Source: CAZYWA01 sp964650975 [NCBI: uncultured bacterium] (GTDB taxonomy: Bacteria > JADJOY01). Taken from it: DNA of 15,966 nucleotides. A program made the translations under genes and the position numbers. Numbering within the stretch: the stretch's first letter is position 1; each line of letters starts with the position of its first letter. The notes under the pieces were generated by a model that was not told the origin of the DNA, did not search any database, and saw only the letters and a list, made by a program, of their open reading frames with translations. The stretch spans positions 1-15,966 of the forward strand of contig CAZYWA010000145.1 in assembly GCA_964650975.1 (NCBI GenBank), written 5' to 3'. Below are positions 14,500 through 15,966 of the stretch, piece after piece.

Positions 14500-15393
14500 T
14501 CACCCGCGCCGCGCGCTGCGTGGATCGAGAACATCACGCAGCGCATCTCCTAGCACGTTGAATGCCACCCCGGTGGCCACCAGCACCAGGCTCGGGAAGA
14601 TCAGGAGGTGGGGAGAGGTGCGATAGACCAGCCAGCCTTCGTTCACCAGCGTTCCCCAGCTCGCGGTGGGCGGACGGAGGCCCAGCCCCAGGAAGCTGAG
14701 CGTCGACTCGGCGAGGATCGTGGAAGGGATCTGGAACGTGAGCGCCACCAGGATAGGGCCCGCCAGGTTGGGGAGCACGTGACGAATGAGTAACCGCCGC
14801 CTGCTCGCGCCCAACGCACGTCCCGCCTCCACGAACGCCTCTTCGCGCACGCGCATGGTGAGACCGCGCACCAGCCGCGCTTCGTACACCCACCCCACCG
14901 ACGCCAGGGCCAGCACGATGCCGATCGGCTCGCGACCCAGGAAGAGTGTGAAGAGCGTGATCACCAGCAAGTAAGGGAGCGAATACACGATCTCCACCAG
15001 GCGCATGAGCGTCTCGTCGACCCAGCCGCCCGCATAGCCGGAGAGCAAGCCCACGCCGGTGCCGATCACCAGCGCCGTGAGCGCCGTCGCAATGCTCACG
15101 CCCAGCGACACGCGGCCGCCCGCAAGCACCCGCGCCAGCAGGTCGCGACCGAGCCGGTCGGTGCCGAGCCAGTGCTCGGCGCTCGGGCGCTCCATCGGCC
15201 GCAGCGCGTCCTGCCGCTCCGACTTGCCGCCCTGGACCACGCCGGCGAGCAAACAGGTGATCGCGAGCGCCACCAGGAAGGCCGCGGCCGCCACGCCCAT
15301 CCGGTGCCCCAGGAAGCGCCGCCCGGCATCCCGCCACAGGCCGCTCGGCCGCTCGGCAACATTCTCGGCGAGCGCCACGGCCACGTCGCTCAT
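14500..15393 (-). CDS. ABC transporter permease, DppC/OppC-like
   Basis: The protein has 297 residues from ATG 15393, overlapping the DppB-like stop as ATGA. A cytoplasmic N-terminus with an OppC_N-type first helix (about 31-52) leads to HWLGTDRLGRDLLARVLAGGRVSL, where GTDRLGRD (77-84) is the family hallmark. About five more membrane helices follow. The EAA loop that contacts the ATPase is EEAFVEAGRALGASRRRLLIRHVLPN (184-209), and TILAESTLSFLGLGLRPPTASWG closes the core. It pairs with the DppB-like protein to form the inner-membrane channel for peptides or similar solutes. No ATPase gene (DppD/DppF) lies in the window. Confidence 0.93.
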   Translation of the reverse strand: MSDVAVALAENVAERPSGLWRDAGRRFLGHRMGVAAAAFLVALAITCLLAGVVQGGKSERQDALRPMERPSAEHWLGTDRLGRDLLARVLAGGRVSLGVSIATALTALVIGTGVGLLSGYAGGWVDETLMRLVEIVYSLPYLLVITLFTLFLGREPIGIVLALASVGWVYEARLVRGLTMRVREEAFVEAGRALGASRRRLLIRHVLPNLAGPILVALTFQIPSTILAESTLSFLGLGLRPPTASWGTLVNEGWLVYRTSPHLLIFPSLVLVATGVAFNVLGDALRDVLDPRSARRG

Positions 15394-15966
15394 CGCGGAC
15401 CCGCCTGCAGACGGATGCGCGGGTCGAGCCACGCCGCGGCCAGGTCGACCGCGAGATTCGCGGCCACCAGCGCCGCGGCGTAGATCACCGTGACCGCCAT
15501 CACCATCGGGTAATCACGATCGATGCCCGCCGTGACGAAGTGCCGCCCCGCTCCCGGCAGCGCGTACATCTGCTCGACCACGAACGAGCCCGCGCACAGA
15601 TCGGCGGCCAGCGGGCCGAGCATCGTGACCATCGCCAGCAGCGCCGGCCGAAGCTGGTGCTTGAGCAGCACCACCGGAGCCGAGAGCCCCTTGGCGCGGG
15701 CGGTCTGCACGAACTCACGGGTCTCGAGCTCGACCAGCTCCGAGCGCGTGAGCCGTGCCAGATAAGCACCGGGCGCCAACGCCAGAGTCACCACCGGCAG
15801 CACGCCGTACGAGAATCCCTCCCAGAGCGCCGCGGGCGCCACCCCGAGACGCATCGCGAAGCTCTCGATCAGCACCACGGCGAGCACGAACGACGGCATG
15901 CAGATGCCGATCACCAGCAGCACGGCGAGGATCACCGCGCCGATCCCCGATCGCACCGTGTACGCC
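15390..15966 (-). CDS. ABC transporter permease, DppB/OppB-like (5' part outside window)
   Basis: About 191 C-terminal residues are visible; the frame is still open at the window edge, so the GTG at 15956 is not the true start. DppB-type permeases have about 300-340 residues, so roughly a third is missing. Hallmarks seen are IGICMPSFVLAVVLI, the EAA loop EFVQTARAKGLSAPVVLLKHQLRPALL, and GSFVVEQMYALPGAGRHFVTAGIDRDYPMV, which is the standard C-terminal block. The stop overlaps the DppC-like start (ATGA). It is probably the first or second gene of the transporter-regulator operon. Confidence 0.9.
   Translation of the reverse strand, partial: AYTVRSGIGAVILAVLLVIGICMPSFVLAVVLIESFAMRLGVAPAALWEGFSYGVLPVVTLALAPGAYLARLTRSELVELETREFVQTARAKGLSAPVVLLKHQLRPALLAMVTMLGPLAADLCAGSFVVEQMYALPGAGRHFVTAGIDRDYPMVMAVTVIYAAALVAANLAVDLAAAWLDPRIRLQAGPR

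Noticed and set aside
11859-14561. 900-aa open frame on the + strand
   Set aside because: It is antisense to the NtrC-type and FlgO-like genes, is His/Arg/Glu-rich without domains, and runs straight through the regulatory interval. Typical GC-rich shadow.

Overview
The window is uniformly G+C-rich with strong third-position GC bias, so most genes cast long antisense shadow frames. The first gene ends in a Cys-containing, hydrophobic, Arg-rich tail of the MYXO-CTERM type, and sigma-54/NtrC-type regulation is present. Both point to a Myxococcota-like or related 'deltaproteobacterial' lineage (inference; no rRNA or marker gene is present). No tRNA, rRNA, CRISPR, IS element or phage gene was seen.

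Left part, + strand (1-4833): the 3' end of a secreted metallophosphoesterase with a C-terminal sorting tail; a strong terminator-like inverted repeat; a TPR-like lipoprotein/membrane protein translationally coupled (ATGA) to a Wzx/MOP-type polysaccharide flippase; then a secreted alpha/alpha-toroid (six-hairpin-glycosidase-like) protein that may be leaderless. These look like cell-envelope/exopolysaccharide functions.

Middle, - strand (4902-7623): a GTG-started UDP-glucose-4-epimerase-like SDR followed 19 nt later by an unusual single-chain class I CoA-transferase in which the A and B subunits are fused.

Right part, - strand (7786-15966), read right to left: a DppB-like permease (cut by the window edge), a DppC-like permease (ATGA overlap), and an NtrC-family sigma-54 activator. 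Next comes a 301-nt regulatory interval, then an unannotated 37-aa membrane peptide, a secreted FlgO-like/FG-GAP protein, a family-5 (peptide/nickel-type) solute-binding protein (ATGA overlap) and an NtrY-like membrane histidine kinase. The interval just downstream of the activator gene holds a near-consensus -24/-12 promoter pointing at the small-peptide gene, with dyads at about -75 to -93. The most interesting hypothesis here is a self-contained sensing module. In it, the kinase and activator flank a sigma-54-driven operon encoding the small membrane peptide, a secreted beta-rich protein, the transporter's binding protein and the kinase itself, while the permeases are made with the activator.
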